From: Kalmusia sp. IMI 367209
Taxonomy: Eukaryota > Ascomycota > Dothideomycetes > Pleosporales > Didymosphaeriaceae
Reading direction: 5' to 3'
DNA length: 64,000 nucleotides
Assembly (NCBI GenBank): GCA_027946365.1
Contig: JAPEUQ010000010.1
Coordinates: 806,001 to 870,000, forward strand
The position numbers and the translations under genes were made by a program. Of this stretch, positions 11,445 to 22,445 are shown piece by piece (position 1 is the stretch's first letter; each line of letters starts with the position of its first letter). Under the pieces are notes generated by a model. That model was not told the DNA's origin, made no database searches, and was given only the letters and a program-made list of their open reading frames with translations.

Positions 11445-13920
11445 TCACTCGCCCCCTCGCAAGCGGGGCATATCTGGCGACTGTATAAGCTTAGCATCGT
11501 CTGGCTCTTCTCTGACCATCTTCGTGATCGGGCTGTGGTCTCTTTCGCCACCCAAAGTCCCCTGTCTCTTCCTCTTCATGATAGGCGTATCGAAGTCTTG
11601 GAAGTCGGGCGCACCCGTAACAGCTTCGGAATCTATGCCTGTCATCGGCTCTGCGCTTGCGTGGAAACTGAGCTCCTCGCCCAAAGCGCTATACAACTTC
11701 TGCTCTAGCAGCCCAGTGCTATCAATGCTAGATACACCACTTTTGTGACCAGTTATGGCGGCCTCGTCAACAGCGTCGATATCGATGATAACATCTTCGA
11801 TGTGATCAGGTGGTGAGGTGACGAGAGGCGTGTTGTGTGGAGGTTTATTGTGCTCGTGTGAAGTCAAGTCAATTTTTGGTAGTAGAGTTTGATCGTGACG
11901 AATATCGTGAGCTGGAGAAGCATTAGGCGTATTGATACCCTCCTTCCTAGATTTGATGCCACCACTAGCTGCAGGTATTGGAGCTGGACTGCCTTTGCCT
12001 TCTTTTGACAGCGGGCGTCTGGAAGGTGTGTCAGCGACTTGTATCCTGAATCATCAACATCATCCCAACTCACCTCCTTTCAGAACGTGATAGTATGGAT
12101 GAGCTATCACGCATTGAAACATCAGAATCCCATCGGTTCATTTGCGCTTGAGGCACCACAAATGGGTGCGGCGTAGACACCCGATTCGCAAGCGGAAAGG
12201 GGGACGGCAGACGAGTGTCCTGAGCCTGCGATGATAACCAGTTCTCCTTGTCGTTTGAACAGGATAGTTGGTACATCTTATCAGGAGAAGTCTTGCGCGA
12301 ATTTGTCTGCTGAAGTTCCTGATAGGAGGCTTTGCGAGCGACTGCGGCAGCAGATGGACGTGAAGTAACTGGACCGGATAATTTTCGAGATTGAAGCTGC
12401 GCTGAGGTCTGTGTTGGGAATGCCGCAGTCGAATAGCGCTGGCCGGTGAAGTCGCGCTCACGACCTTTCTTTGGTGGGCTGATGGCCTCGATCTAAAAGC
12501 GAAGAGATTAGCACTTCGGAGTGTGCACCGAACGTGTTCTTCTATGGCGCAAATACGTACTAATTGACCTAATTGGTCGTCCCGCAACGCTACAACAACT
12601 TGGCGCGTACCCTTATCTCGTCGGGGTTGCTTGCTGCCGCCGCTCTTCTCCCCCTCTAGCTCATACGGTGTGTCCATCATGGTCCAGGTATCTTCGGGCT
12701 TACCGAAGACTGGCGACGCATATAGCATATCCGGCATAGATGTGTTGAGAGTAGAATGAGAATTGGTTCGTTTCGTCGACCTGCTGTCCATATTCATATC
12801 CTCATAGCTCTCGGAAAACGAGTCTGCAAAAGATGGATCCCAAAAGCCTGTTTGGAAAGCTTTCCCTCCCGTGGTCAGCTTTCGGAATTGAGAAAGATGG
12901 GGAGGGGGGTCCGTCTTTGACCGTGCGTATGTATCTGGATTTTGTGGCCTCGTAAAGGTGGACGGAGAGTGTTGCGACAACGATGATCGGACGCGATTCT
13001 GTGTAGCTAGGTCTCGGGCCTTTGTATGCGGTATAGTTACTTGTGGGATCTGGGGCTCTCGGATAGCCGATGCGAGATATAGTGGATTGCGAATTGGCCA
13101 GGAGATACCAGCTTGTTCTAGGATCTCTGTGCATGTTAGCATCGACAATTTATAATCATGCCATATACTACATTATCGAAGAATGCTTACCCTTCGGAGC
13201 ATGCTGGAAAGAGAAGCAAACGATATCGTTCGCAACAGTGAGCTCCAGCTCTCCCTGAACTCCTATTCTTCCCCATCAACTGCTCCGATAGGAGCACTTT
13301 TATCCTCCCACTATGCTCGCGTGCGTCCCAAGAGCGTTGCATGAGGACGTTCTGGTGGAAAGGTGGAAATTCGAGGAACGGGCCTTGTTGGACGGTTGCC
13401 CGAGGAGCCTCGCTGATGGAGCGCTTCTGGTTGACTGCAGGGACGTCAGGGGACTGCTGACAAAGAGAGTATGCAAGTAAAAGCTTACCAATCTCTCGTG
13501 GCCACCCTGAAGTAGCATCGAAGAAGCCATGACTGAGGCCCGTAAGCAAAGGGCAATATAGCATCCTCGAAAGGAGCCTACAAAACCCGAGCCCCGTCAA
13601 CAATGACCTGAGTGACGTATACCACTTTCTGGGTGTTCTTGCGGCGCGATTCGATCGAAGCAGAGGGCTTCGCGGGAGTGGCCCATGAGTGAATCGAGAC
13701 GCGAAAAGGGGTGGCAGTCGGAAGGGAGGCAATGTAGCATGATAGCGTGGGTAGCTGATGGCCCTCTGATTGAGCGTTGTCAGCAAAGCTCACCTAGGGA
13801 GAGCTAGGGTTGCTGGTACTTACGCTCGTCTTGGGAGAAATAGCAGGCAGTCCGGAACTCCTGAATGGGCACCGCCGAGTCCTTGGGAAAGAGGATCACA
13901 TCCCAGTTGTCGTAGCGCAT
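11445..13920 (-). CDS. Conserved fungal protein of unknown function, one frame discontinuity
   Basis: I recognise the family pattern but not a function. Seven exons: 13920-13824, 13765-13582, 13532-13489, 13434-13191, 13126-12561, 12492-12074 and 12018-11445. The start MRYDNWDVILFPKDSAVPIQEF opens a conserved N-terminal domain of about 190 residues (LPTLSCYIASLP, FRVSIHSW, YVTQVIVDGARV, FFDATSGWPREI, FLEFPPFHQNVL, IVCFSFQHAPKEILEQAGI) that looks like a beta-rich fold. The remaining ~500 residues are Ser/Pro/Gln-rich, probably disordered, with an acidic patch HIEDVIIDID and a basic PIMKRKRQG. Exon 4 is out of frame with itself by one extra base near 13264, between MGKNRSSG and ELELTVAND. A 43-nt intron (13303-13261, donor GTGCTC) would also restore frame. 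Total is about 708 aa if the extra base is ignored. Confidence 0.7.
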
Positions 13921-14814
13921 GGCAGGCGAGTGCTCTAGGCCAACTCGCAGCCGGCGACTGACAACGGTGGGAGTGTTTTGTAAGAAGAGAAAGAAGCCGC
14001 ATGGGCGTGCTTGTTTGAGTGTCGCATTGGGGCAGTGACATTACTTGTTGCCGTTGCCGTCGGTGAGGGAGGAGCGACCCTGGAGGAGAGCCTGCGCGTC
14101 TTATTATCGATTGGTTCCGATAGAAAAAATGGCTTGTCAATAGGAAACCCCCCCCCCTGGCAGCATGCTCTTCTGTCGCTGCAGTCCGTACACTCTGTAA
14201 CACTCCTTAACACACCTCATGCGAACCGTGGTCTACCGAGCAGATGTCGCTCGTAGCAGACATTCCTTCCTGATTTGCGGTTTGCAGTGAGAAGTATGGC
14301 CGAAGCGGAACGCAGCATCAACAAGTTTCTTTTTACAAGTGCAAGTGGAATTGAAAGTTGAATAAGCTGAGTACTACAACATTGTGGAGGCTCACCCCAT
14401 GGACAGAACTGCACCAAACTCCCTACCCAATGCCCACTGTCAATGCATGCATGCAACTGATTCGTAGCTCAATCCACCAAGCAGATAAACCAAGCACAAA
14501 GAAGGAATAATAAGAGTCCGCCAAAAACAGCAGGCCAATGCAAAGGTACATGCTGCCAGCAAGGTAGTAGAGAAGAAGCGCAAGCTACCGTACGAGTGCA
14601 AACCTCCAGCCGCGCTTTTATGGGTATTACCATCCGCGCCAGACGCCATGCTAAATGGACAGACGAAGAGTCGACTTCGCGTTCGAAACAGGCAATGACA
14701 ACGCCCTGGGCTTTTATGTGATTTTTTCTCGGGAAACAATATGCGTGGGGAGAAGAGAAGTTCGGCGGCCGATCTATCGGTCATAGGCAGGCCCAATGAT
14801 ACGATCGAAGGAGA
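13921..14814. other. Intergenic, 0.9 kb
   Basis: Promoter side of the conserved fungal gene and 3' side of the RNA-binding protein gene. A run of ten C occurs near 14148-14157. No coding sequence recognised. Confidence 0.45.
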
Positions 14815-16932
14815 TTACGGAAGCTGCTGAGAGAATGCGCCATCGTGTCCGTCGCTCGTTGGGTCAGGACCGAAGCTTGATCCGTTCTGCCCGTCCGCTG
14901 AGCCAGGCATGTTGATTCCATGACCGTTCGTCGCGTTCAGGGAAAGGACGGGTTGGTAGGGACTCTGCAGTTGAGGAACGCCGCCACCACCGTAACTATG
15001 AGAATATCCCGTTAGCAACTGGTCTAGTGTAACCATAGTGTAACCATTCAGACAAGAACAGACAAAGTGGAAACCCCTCCGGCCCATCGACAACGCTCAA
15101 CATGATGAACAAGAGAAACAAGGCATCTGCTGCAGATAAGTGTAGGCAAGTCGTCAAGCACTAAAAACATTGAAAAGGATTGTAGATTGGAACGCCAATC
15201 CAGCGCACTCGTAAAGAAAGGCAGAGAAGCACCCGAACCAATAGCTGAAAATACTAGCTACAATCCAAGATCCGTACGATACCAGAGTGAACTGGCGGTA
15301 GCTGTTATACAAGAGAGCTTTCTAAAGACAACCGAAATGGTGCCGTCAAATTGAAGCTTTTTGAAAACACCGCCCGGAAGAAAGCAAACCAAATCGCTAA
15401 GTCATTACAGGCAGTCGTGAATGTTGTCATGGAGAAGGCCAACCGGGTGAATCATACGCCGTGCAATGAAAGAGAAAGAATGAGCTTACTGCAAGGAAGA
15501 GTTAGTGAGTGCTGTTCTCCGAGCTAAGGGCGTCTCGCCTACCTTCATGGGAGCGAAATTGCCGTAGGGGTGCTGTGGCGCCATGCCCATCTGCGGGTAG
15601 ACAGGGGCGGCGGGGCGGGGCGGTAAGGGTGCCGGCAGGGCCAGAGTTGTTCTGGCTACGTCCCCAACTAAGTCGAACCCGCGAGTTACCGATCGGGTAT
15701 CCTTGCATCTGATTGATGGCCATCTCGGCAGCGTGACGCTGCACGAACTGGACAAAGCCGCAACCCTTGCCGGGAGGTATCTTGACGTACGTGATCTCTC
15801 CGAAGCCTTGGAAGAAGGATCGGAGCTCGTCCTCGGTAACGTAGCCGGACAAACCACCAACGAAGACGGTAGTGTTGTTCGGATCAGTGAACTGGTTCAT
15901 CGGCTGCGGGGCACCATAGTAACCGCCCATTTGCGGAGGCGCGCCCATCGAATACATACCAAGGGGACCGCCGCCGCCACCGCCAGGAGGCATGCCCATG
16001 CCTGGTCCACCGGGACCGCCGCTCTTGTTCTTGGGGGTTGCGGTGCTAGTGCGCATGGGTCGGTTGCCGCAGTATACGCCTTGCATCTCGGTAAGAGCCT
16101 TCTGCTGGTCACCCTCGTCGGTGAAGCGTACGAAACCGTAACCGCGCGACATGCCGGAGATGGGGTCAGACATGATCTTGGCCGACTTGCACGACGGGTA
16201 CTTGTTCTGAAACAATTGCACGAGAACGAACTCGTTGACCTCGGGGCCCAAGTCACCGACGAAGATGCTATACTCGGGACCACGGTCATCGCGGCTGGCG
16301 CTAAATCATTAGCATCATTCCCGATCGAGCGCACAATACAAAATTGTGGATCACTTACCTTCGGTCGGCTAGACCACCACCAGAAGCCCAGTTCAGCTTG
16401 AATGGACGATTCGAGTTGGGGATAATCTGCCCATTGAGCGCCAAAGCCTTGGACGCGGCACTCGCGGTGGCAAAGTCCACGAAGCAGTATCCGGCGTTCG
16501 AACTGCTGTTCTGTTAGTTCGGAAGGCCAGATAGAGAAGGGAATTCGCCGCTTACCCGGAGAACTTGTCACGGATCATCTTGACGTTGACGCTCTCGCCC
16601 ATGTTGTACCAGATACTACGCACGAAGTTCTCGTCGATCCAGGGTTCCAATTCGCCCATCCTACACCGGGTCAGTACATTTTGGTGAAGTGTTACGATTG
16701 CATGCGGCCGTTGTGGCGTAATGGCGACAGATGCGCCTAATGGGTTGCACGGGGTAGCTCACCAAAGGGTCGTCTTGTTGTTCCCGTCTTGCTGGCCTTC
16801 CTGCTGGGCGCCAGCCGGGAAGCCAGGTGCGGATGTGTCCATTGGCTGGCCAAGGTCGGCTTGAGGCGCGAAGCCGCCGGGCTGCTCGCCGGTCGGCTGG
16901 CCCTGCTGGGCGAAGTCGTTCTGAAAGGACAT
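14815..16932 (-). CDS. csx1: Three-RRM RNA-binding protein, Csx1/Nam8/TIA-1 type
   Basis: Cytoplasmic and nuclear mRNA-binding protein; S. pombe Csx1 stabilises stress transcripts and S. cerevisiae Nam8 aids splicing. Exons 16932-16763, 16660-16556, 16502-16359, 16300-15543 and 15018-14815. RRM1 spans exons 1-3 (WMGELEPWIDE, NAGYCFVDF), RRM2 has YSIFVGDLGPEVNE and RGYGFVRF, and RRM3 has TTVFVGGLSGYVTEDELRSFF and GCGFVQF. A Gly/Pro-rich linker separates RRM2 and RRM3. The tail is Gln/Gly-rich and ends SQQLP. One extra base in the G/C run near 15611-15631 throws the tail after NSGPAGTLTAPP out of frame. Correcting it and joining FAPMK to LLTGYSHSYGGGG across a 524-nt intron gives 459 aa. Using a nearer acceptor at 15488 would stop immediately after FAPMK. 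Confidence 0.85.
15019..15542 (-). other. Proposed 524-nt terminal intron of the Csx1-like gene
   Basis: Donor GTAGGC at 15542, acceptor ACCAG at 15019. It is about ten times longer than neighbouring introns. A second acceptor (CTTGCAG, ending 15488) lies inside and would place TAA directly after the exon 4 Lys codon. No coding potential was seen inside. Confidence 0.5.
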
Positions 16933-18996
16933 GGTCGTTGGGGTTAAGAACGAGGGAGATCGTATGTGTCCGAGGTTGAAGCTGGACTAAGAGTGTTGTC
17001 TAAATATGCGGGGGGGTTCAAGATTGAAGGCTTGAGTAAATCTGGGCGCGGGAAGCTGGAATTAGCGCGGGTGAAGCTGGGCAGCCATGGCGTGCGGCGT
17101 GCGACGAGGGGCGGGGAGGGAGGTTTGCGGGAGGCTCTGGGGTGCACTTACCGAAGCACAACGGCTGTCTCTTTCTATCACCGTAGGGTGGTGAAGGAGG
17201 CGCGAGGGCAAGTGGGCTCGGCGCAAGAAGGCGCAGAAGGTGCTTGCTCTAGGAGACACGGAAAGCAGGATGGAGGAGCGGAAGCCGAAGGAGACCCAGA
17301 AAGCTGCGACAAACGCCGGTCACGCGCCAGAAGCGGAAGCTGAAGTCGAAGGTTCGAAGGTGAAGGAGAGGCCGTCGAGGTGTGGAGTGGAAGCTCGAGA
17401 GAGATAGGAACAGGTCTCGCGAATCTGCGAACGGCCATCCGTCAGTTAGCAGGGCGGGTCAGGTAGCACCAGGCAATCACATGCGTGGCCGTGACAAGTG
17501 GTCGCACGAGGCAGGCGACAGCAGCGGAGGGGAGAGCAGAGGAGAGAGCGGCGCGCCTTTGTCTGCTGTGGGCTGCTGGGCTGCTGCCGGGGGTGCGGCT
17601 GCTACTGCTACTGCTACTGCTACTGCTACTGCTACTGCGAGACGAAGCTTGTGTGTGCGATGCGACGGCGAAGCGGTGGACGCGCAGCAAGGCCAGGCGC
17701 GTGCCCACGGCCATCGCCAGGCCCCAATTGAGAGGGCGCGGCGACAGCAGCATGCGCGTCACAGCGACCTGCAGCGTGACGGAGCAGCAGCGCGATGCAG
17801 GCGGGCGCCAAGCGTGAAGAAAATTGTGAAAGAAAGCAGGACGTACGTACCAGAAAGGCCGACAGACACGGGCCGGAGAGAAGGCAGGCGTAAATCCCCG
17901 CAGCCGCAAAGCAAACACCGACAAGACGCAAAGAGAACAGAGAGGGCACACCGCACGCGACGGGCTGAGGCTGAGGCGAAGGATGGGATGAAGGAGGTGG
18001 GGTAGCAGAGAGAAGGGCGAGCAGATGATGTACGCACCCCGGCCCTTTCAACAACTCAGCGCTGCCGGCGAACCCGCAAAAGTCATGTGGCGGGAATTCG
18101 GTAACGAGATGAACCAGGTCCCCTAAGCCGAACCTGGGGAGCGATGGCGCATTCGCGGCTGGGCTGAATCAAGCTTTTGGGATCTTCGATGCTCGAATTT
18201 ATCCCACCGCGTTCACTGGTCCGTCACACCTCGCCTCTCAGCGTGGCAGCCCTGGTGCAGACAGATCTGGCCGTCGTCGAGGGATTGGCTCGAGCAAACG
18301 CACTGCGCGGAGGGCTCTCGCACGCACGATCGGCGTTATTAATAGGCACCCTGGACGTCGACATTCGACCGCCTCCATGACCCGCATTGCGCCGCCGGTC
18401 ACGCTGTCTGCTGCTTTGCTCTTCAACCACACCTCGCTGCCGACGCTCGATGCTCCACCCGCTCGCCATTCGTCCCGTGGCTGCAGACAATGCCTGCTCT
18501 GTGCCCAGTCTCCGCTGCTGGGTCTGCGGCGAAGCCTGCAGCAACATTGGGCCGAAAACAGCTGCTCTTGGGCGCCGTTGGAATCTGCCATGGATTCCAC
18601 GCCCTCTCCACGCCCTGCGACTGGCTGCTGCGCCTGCAGCTACCGGCGAACGGCTGCCCTCGCCGTGCTTCTAGCACTAGCGGCCCACACGGCGACGAAG
18701 CAGATTGGGCGGAGCCGTGCGTGTCTCAAAGAAGCTGCGTCGTCGACACAAGCGTCCCGCACAGCACCGCTTCGATATCGCTATCCATGGTACAGCGGCA
18801 CCACAGACGGCTGATTCGATCCCTGGTCTCATCACTTCAGGTCCACCACATACAGAAATCAGAAAGCCCAACGGGCGCATCGTTGGAAAAAAAGAAGAAA
18901 AAAAGCGTTGATTCATCAGCATGTGGTATCTGGAAACAATGGCTCGCCTTCAACAGCCCCAGTCAATTACGACAACATTGCCAACTCTCCCGCCTC
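16933..18996. other. 2 kb G/C-rich intergenic region
   Basis: Lies upstream of the Csx1-like gene and downstream of scytalone dehydratase. It has long overlapping open frames on both strands (up to about 207 codons), as expected from G/C-rich low-complexity DNA; none shows a domain, and they overlap antisense to one another. It probably contains the long 5' leader of the Csx1-like gene. A hexanucleotide repeat is listed separately. Confidence 0.5.
17598..17638. repeat. Hexanucleotide microsatellite (CTGCTA)n
   Basis: About seven near-perfect tandem copies of GCTACT/CTGCTA. It sits in non-coding DNA about 670 bp upstream of the Csx1-like start codon. Confidence 0.9.
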
Positions 18997-19663
18997 TTAC
19001 GCCTTCGCCGGGATGCCAGACGCATGTTGAGCCTCTGCCTGCTGCTGCTGCTGCTGCTCCTCCTCTCCAAACGCGCCACGTCCCTCTGCGAACACCTTGT
19101 CGAAGTCGTACTCGAACCACCTGATGTCCGGATTGAGGCCGGCGAACTTCCACTCCCCGTCCACTTTCTTGTACCAGTGCGTGTTAAAGCTGTGCGCATG
19201 TCCCTTCACTGCAACCTTGGTGCGAGTCTCGTCGGTGTACCGCTGGTGCGGAACACGAAGCTGGTGAAAGCCCGTCATCTCGTCCTCGGCCGTCTTCTCC
19301 CAACGGGTGCCGCCGATGAAGTGCTGCGTCTTCAAGAGCGGGTTTCCAAGGACAGAAGGGTCCGAAGCTATGGCCACGAACTCTTCGGCTGGCATGGCCT
19401 CCCACTCCTTGTTGAGGAAGGACCGGTAGTCGACTTTAAGGGTAGGTGCAATGCACTTGCGCAGACGGTCCCAGTCCTGTGCGAGGTGAGGTTGTGCGCA
19501 TCGTCACTCGAGGACAGTCGTACCTTGCTGTCATAGCTGTCTGCCCACTCGTAGCATGCCGATTGGCATCCCATCACATCTGTGTGCCTTCAGCCGTGAG
19601 CCTTCGAGCCCCTCGGTACTGCCGCTTACCATCAAAAGTAGGCTTGAATGGTTGCTTGGCCAT
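18997..19663 (-). CDS. SCD1: Scytalone dehydratase (DHN-melanin pathway)
   Basis: Dehydrates scytalone to 1,3,8-trihydroxynaphthalene and vermelone to 1,8-DHN (EC 4.2.1.94) in melanin synthesis. Exons 19663-19630, 19579-19524 and 19476-18997 (introns 50 and 47 nt) give 189 aa. The NTF2-like fold is recognisable from [67 protein letters not shown] and [14 protein letters not shown]. The active-site residues known for the family are present: Tyr27, Tyr47, the His of TQHF, the His of VPHQ, and Ser and Asn of HAHSFN. The C-terminal tail is longer than usual and carries a glutamine run encoded by a CTG repeat on the plus strand. No other melanin gene is in the window. Divergent from a membrane-protein gene 833 bp away. 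Confidence 0.96.
19039..19060. repeat. CTG/CAG trinucleotide run inside SCD1
   Basis: About seven CTG units on the plus strand, read as CAG (Gln) codons in the C-terminal tail of scytalone dehydratase, directly after a short Glu run. Confidence 0.85.
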
Positions 19664-20496
19664 GATCGCTGCTGTATCTGTGTGTTCGATTCAACTCGCC
19701 GGTGATAGTGTCGTGTGTGTGCGCCGTGATCCGCTCGTTTCTCTGACGATACGTTCATCTCTACTATCTTCTTTTATACAGCCACCAAGATACTGCACGT
19801 TTCGGTATCGGTGTCGGGTCCCCACTACATTCTCGGCCTCCGCAGCTCAGGGTCTAGCTGTGCCAATGTCTCGCACTGCTCTACGGTCCACCGCGGTGCC
19901 GATGCCATTTTCGGCTGCGCGGGGGCGGGTGTGCCTGTGTTTCAAACGTGTCTGCCGCTTGTTGTCTGTGCAGGTCCGACGACGAGACGCACAGACCTCT
20001 ATCGTGTTCGGACGGAAAGCGCTGGGGTTCCGACTGCCGCGCCGCACCAACACGACTTCACGACAACTCCCTCTTTCCTAGCACGCTTTAGCGGGACTGT
20101 CGTTTATCCTCTACGCCTTTCGTGTTCTGCTGGCCAAATAGCTTCTAGATAGCATGTTCGTCAGCTTTTTTTCCCCGGCAACGTCTTCGTCGTCTTGTCC
20201 ACCGCCAGACATTCATGACCAATTCCCAGCCTTATGGCAACCAAGAGCTTGGTGCTATCGAAAACGGTTGCAGCTCTACATTGTGGCATCAGATTTTTTT
20301 GCGAAACAGACCCCAATTCCTCCAGTCTTCTTATGCCCACCGCTCTCATGCGAGCGAATCACATAGGCTGGTTTCAGCCCCCTGTAGGGCTGCAACCCAG
20401 GCAAACCGAGCCTAACGGGCGCTTCAGCTGTAAATCCTTCTGCCTCGAGCCATTTATCTTCCAGCCTCCTGCACTCTCGAGAATGCGCGTTTCGTC
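19664..20496. promoter_or_regulatory. Divergent promoter region, SCD1 / membrane protein
   Basis: 833 bp between divergent start codons. No coding exon supported; the long plus-strand frame here is antisense to SCD1 and has no domain. Confidence 0.45.
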
Positions 20497-22348
20497 ATGT
20501 TCCTTTTGCTTTTGGTCGCTGTTCTCTTCGCGCGCAGAGGCGCCTCTGCTGAAGCCCCACTAACGGGATGGTTCGAGCCCCCGAATCTCCGGGGCACGTG
20601 GGATATCATCGTTTCGTGTGTTTTGACGTTGACCATCTGTGTTTGGTCTGCCCTGCACCTGAATGTACCCACAGAGGATTCCAAGCTCAAGCAGAGGAAT
20701 ATCAGGCGGTTGCGTTGGATTGTACTCGGTCTCTTCGCGCCTGAGCTGGTCGTCTCAACCGCATTCGCCCAGTTCCTCACAGCAAAATGGCTGTGTCGCG
20801 AAATAAAAAAAGACGTACAATACAGGAAGGAGCACGTACGTTGACGGTCAAGGGCCGATTAGCAGGGTATTGCGACGAGCTGACAACTTTTAGGGTACTG
20901 ATCCAGCGTGGTCTTCAGAGCAACAGCTACAAGAATGGAGTATTACGCAGTGCTATTTCGCGGTCATGGGGGGCATACGAATTCAAACAAATCATGAATG
21001 CATCGCAAGCCATGATCGACTTTCCTTGACAGCAGAAGGTGTCCGCTTGTTGTCGTTTCTCGGTCGCCTTCCCGAGATAGACGAAGGCGAAATACTCGAC
21101 AAGAGCAAGGCTGACGGCCTTGCAAAGTTCTTGGTCCTTCTGCAAGCAGGATGGATGATTTTGCAGACACTCGCCAGGGTTCAACAAAATCTTCCAGTAA
21201 CTCTTCTTGAGATTAACACCATGGGTCACGTTGTCTGCGCTTTTGCTCTCTATGCACTCTGGTGGAGCAAGCCACTCGACATTAAGGATCCAGAAGTCAT
21301 CCCGAATGAAGAATGGCAGGACAAATACATCTCGCTAATGTGGATGTGCAGCCCTATCTGCTGGCACAATAACGATTTCATCAGCGAGATCCGGTGTTTG
21401 GAGTACATACCACCGGCCGAACGAAACGTGCCGAACAGGGCTCCTTCTAAGATCACAGGAGAGAAGTCGATTGACACGCCCGCCTCACCAGTAGATGCCT
21501 CCAACAAGCCGCAAAAAACGCAGTTCTCGGTGGGATCAATAGGTGCATCAGACCCTATCAAATTCATTGGACCTCTGGAGCAGTTCCAAGTAGGTGCGGA
21601 CGACAAACCCTTGGACTACAATGTGAGCTATGTCGTCCATGGGAAATCTTTCAAAGTAGCTCATGAACATACTATTTTCTTCGAGCTCCAAAAGCCTCAT
21701 CATGGACTACAGCACTCTAAAGTCTACTGTCGCCGAGCCCTCAAAGACTGCGACTTTCACGATGAACTATCCAACGCCGCTATTAACCGCTGGCAGCTCG
21801 CCAACCTAGCTGTCGATGATCTTTGGAAAGAGTGTGGAAAGCGTCCGGAGTTCAAGAATTACTTCTTCACCATTTCTACCCTTACAGAAGGGAAGTTCGT
21901 CGGCGAACTTATCTATGTTCACGACCATATTCCGAATTTCCCTGGTCTATCATACCTCGGCAGCGTCAACGTTCATCGAGATGCTCTCAAGTCCGTGGTC
22001 GCTCTCGCTGGATCCGCATACGGAGGTCTACACCTTTCGGCATGGAACGACTTCTTCCCTACCCAAGCGGAGAGATGGCTGTGGATAGCTTGTGCTCTAG
22101 CTACTGGAGCCTCTGGCGTTCTGCTCGCATTGTTCTTCTTGGCAACACAAAAGGTGAAGGCTTTCGAAAGATTGGAGCACTTCATTCGAAACAGCAAAAG
22201 CATCAAATGGACTAGCGCGTCGATCATTACACCTTTGTTCCTCACAGCACGTATATTCATTGTGGTGGAAGCATTTATCAGCCTTCGGCGACAGCCAGAA
22301 GACGTATACAAGACTCCAGAGTGGAGTGAATATCTTCCACATCTCTAA
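20497..22348 (+). CDS. Large integral membrane protein, fungal family of unknown function
   Basis: Exons 20497-20835 and 20894-22348 (58-nt intron, phase 0) give 597 aa. The start at 20497 yields a signal-like hydrophobic N-terminus (MFLLLLVAVLFARRGASA). An N-terminal hydrophobic segment (WDIIVSCVLTLTICVWSALHL) follows, then the family block WSITQCYFAVMGG, LPEIDEGEILDKSKADGLAK, WMILQTLARVQQNLPVTLLEINT and VCAFALYALWWSKPLDI. Hydrophobic helices close to the C-terminus (WLWIACALATGASGVLLALFF and WTSASIITPLFLTARIFIVVEAF) complete about six to eight membrane spans. The block is widespread in Pezizomycotina proteins of unknown function, sometimes misnamed after transcription factors. Converges on the pseudo-protease gene with only 97 bp between stop codons. 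Confidence 0.75.
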
Positions 22349-22445
22349 GCCACGGTCTCAATATCCAGAAAGTAATGAAGTAAGATATATGAAACATGTT
22401 TAATGCGTTCATTCGTAACACTCGTGATTGGCGTGTGTAGACAAT

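Noticed and set aside
17382..18005. 207-codon plus-strand frame across the hexanucleotide repeat
   Set aside because: Low-complexity Arg/Ala/Glu composition in G/C-rich DNA, overlapped by equally long frames on the other strand.
18490..19536. 348-codon plus-strand open frame
   Set aside because: Antisense to scytalone dehydratase and extends into G/C-rich intergenic DNA; no domain; explained by composition.
20560..20590. GGTTCGAGCC resembling a tRNA B box
   Set aside because: It lies inside the coding exon of the membrane protein (WFEPPNLRG) and no cloverleaf or A box accompanies it.
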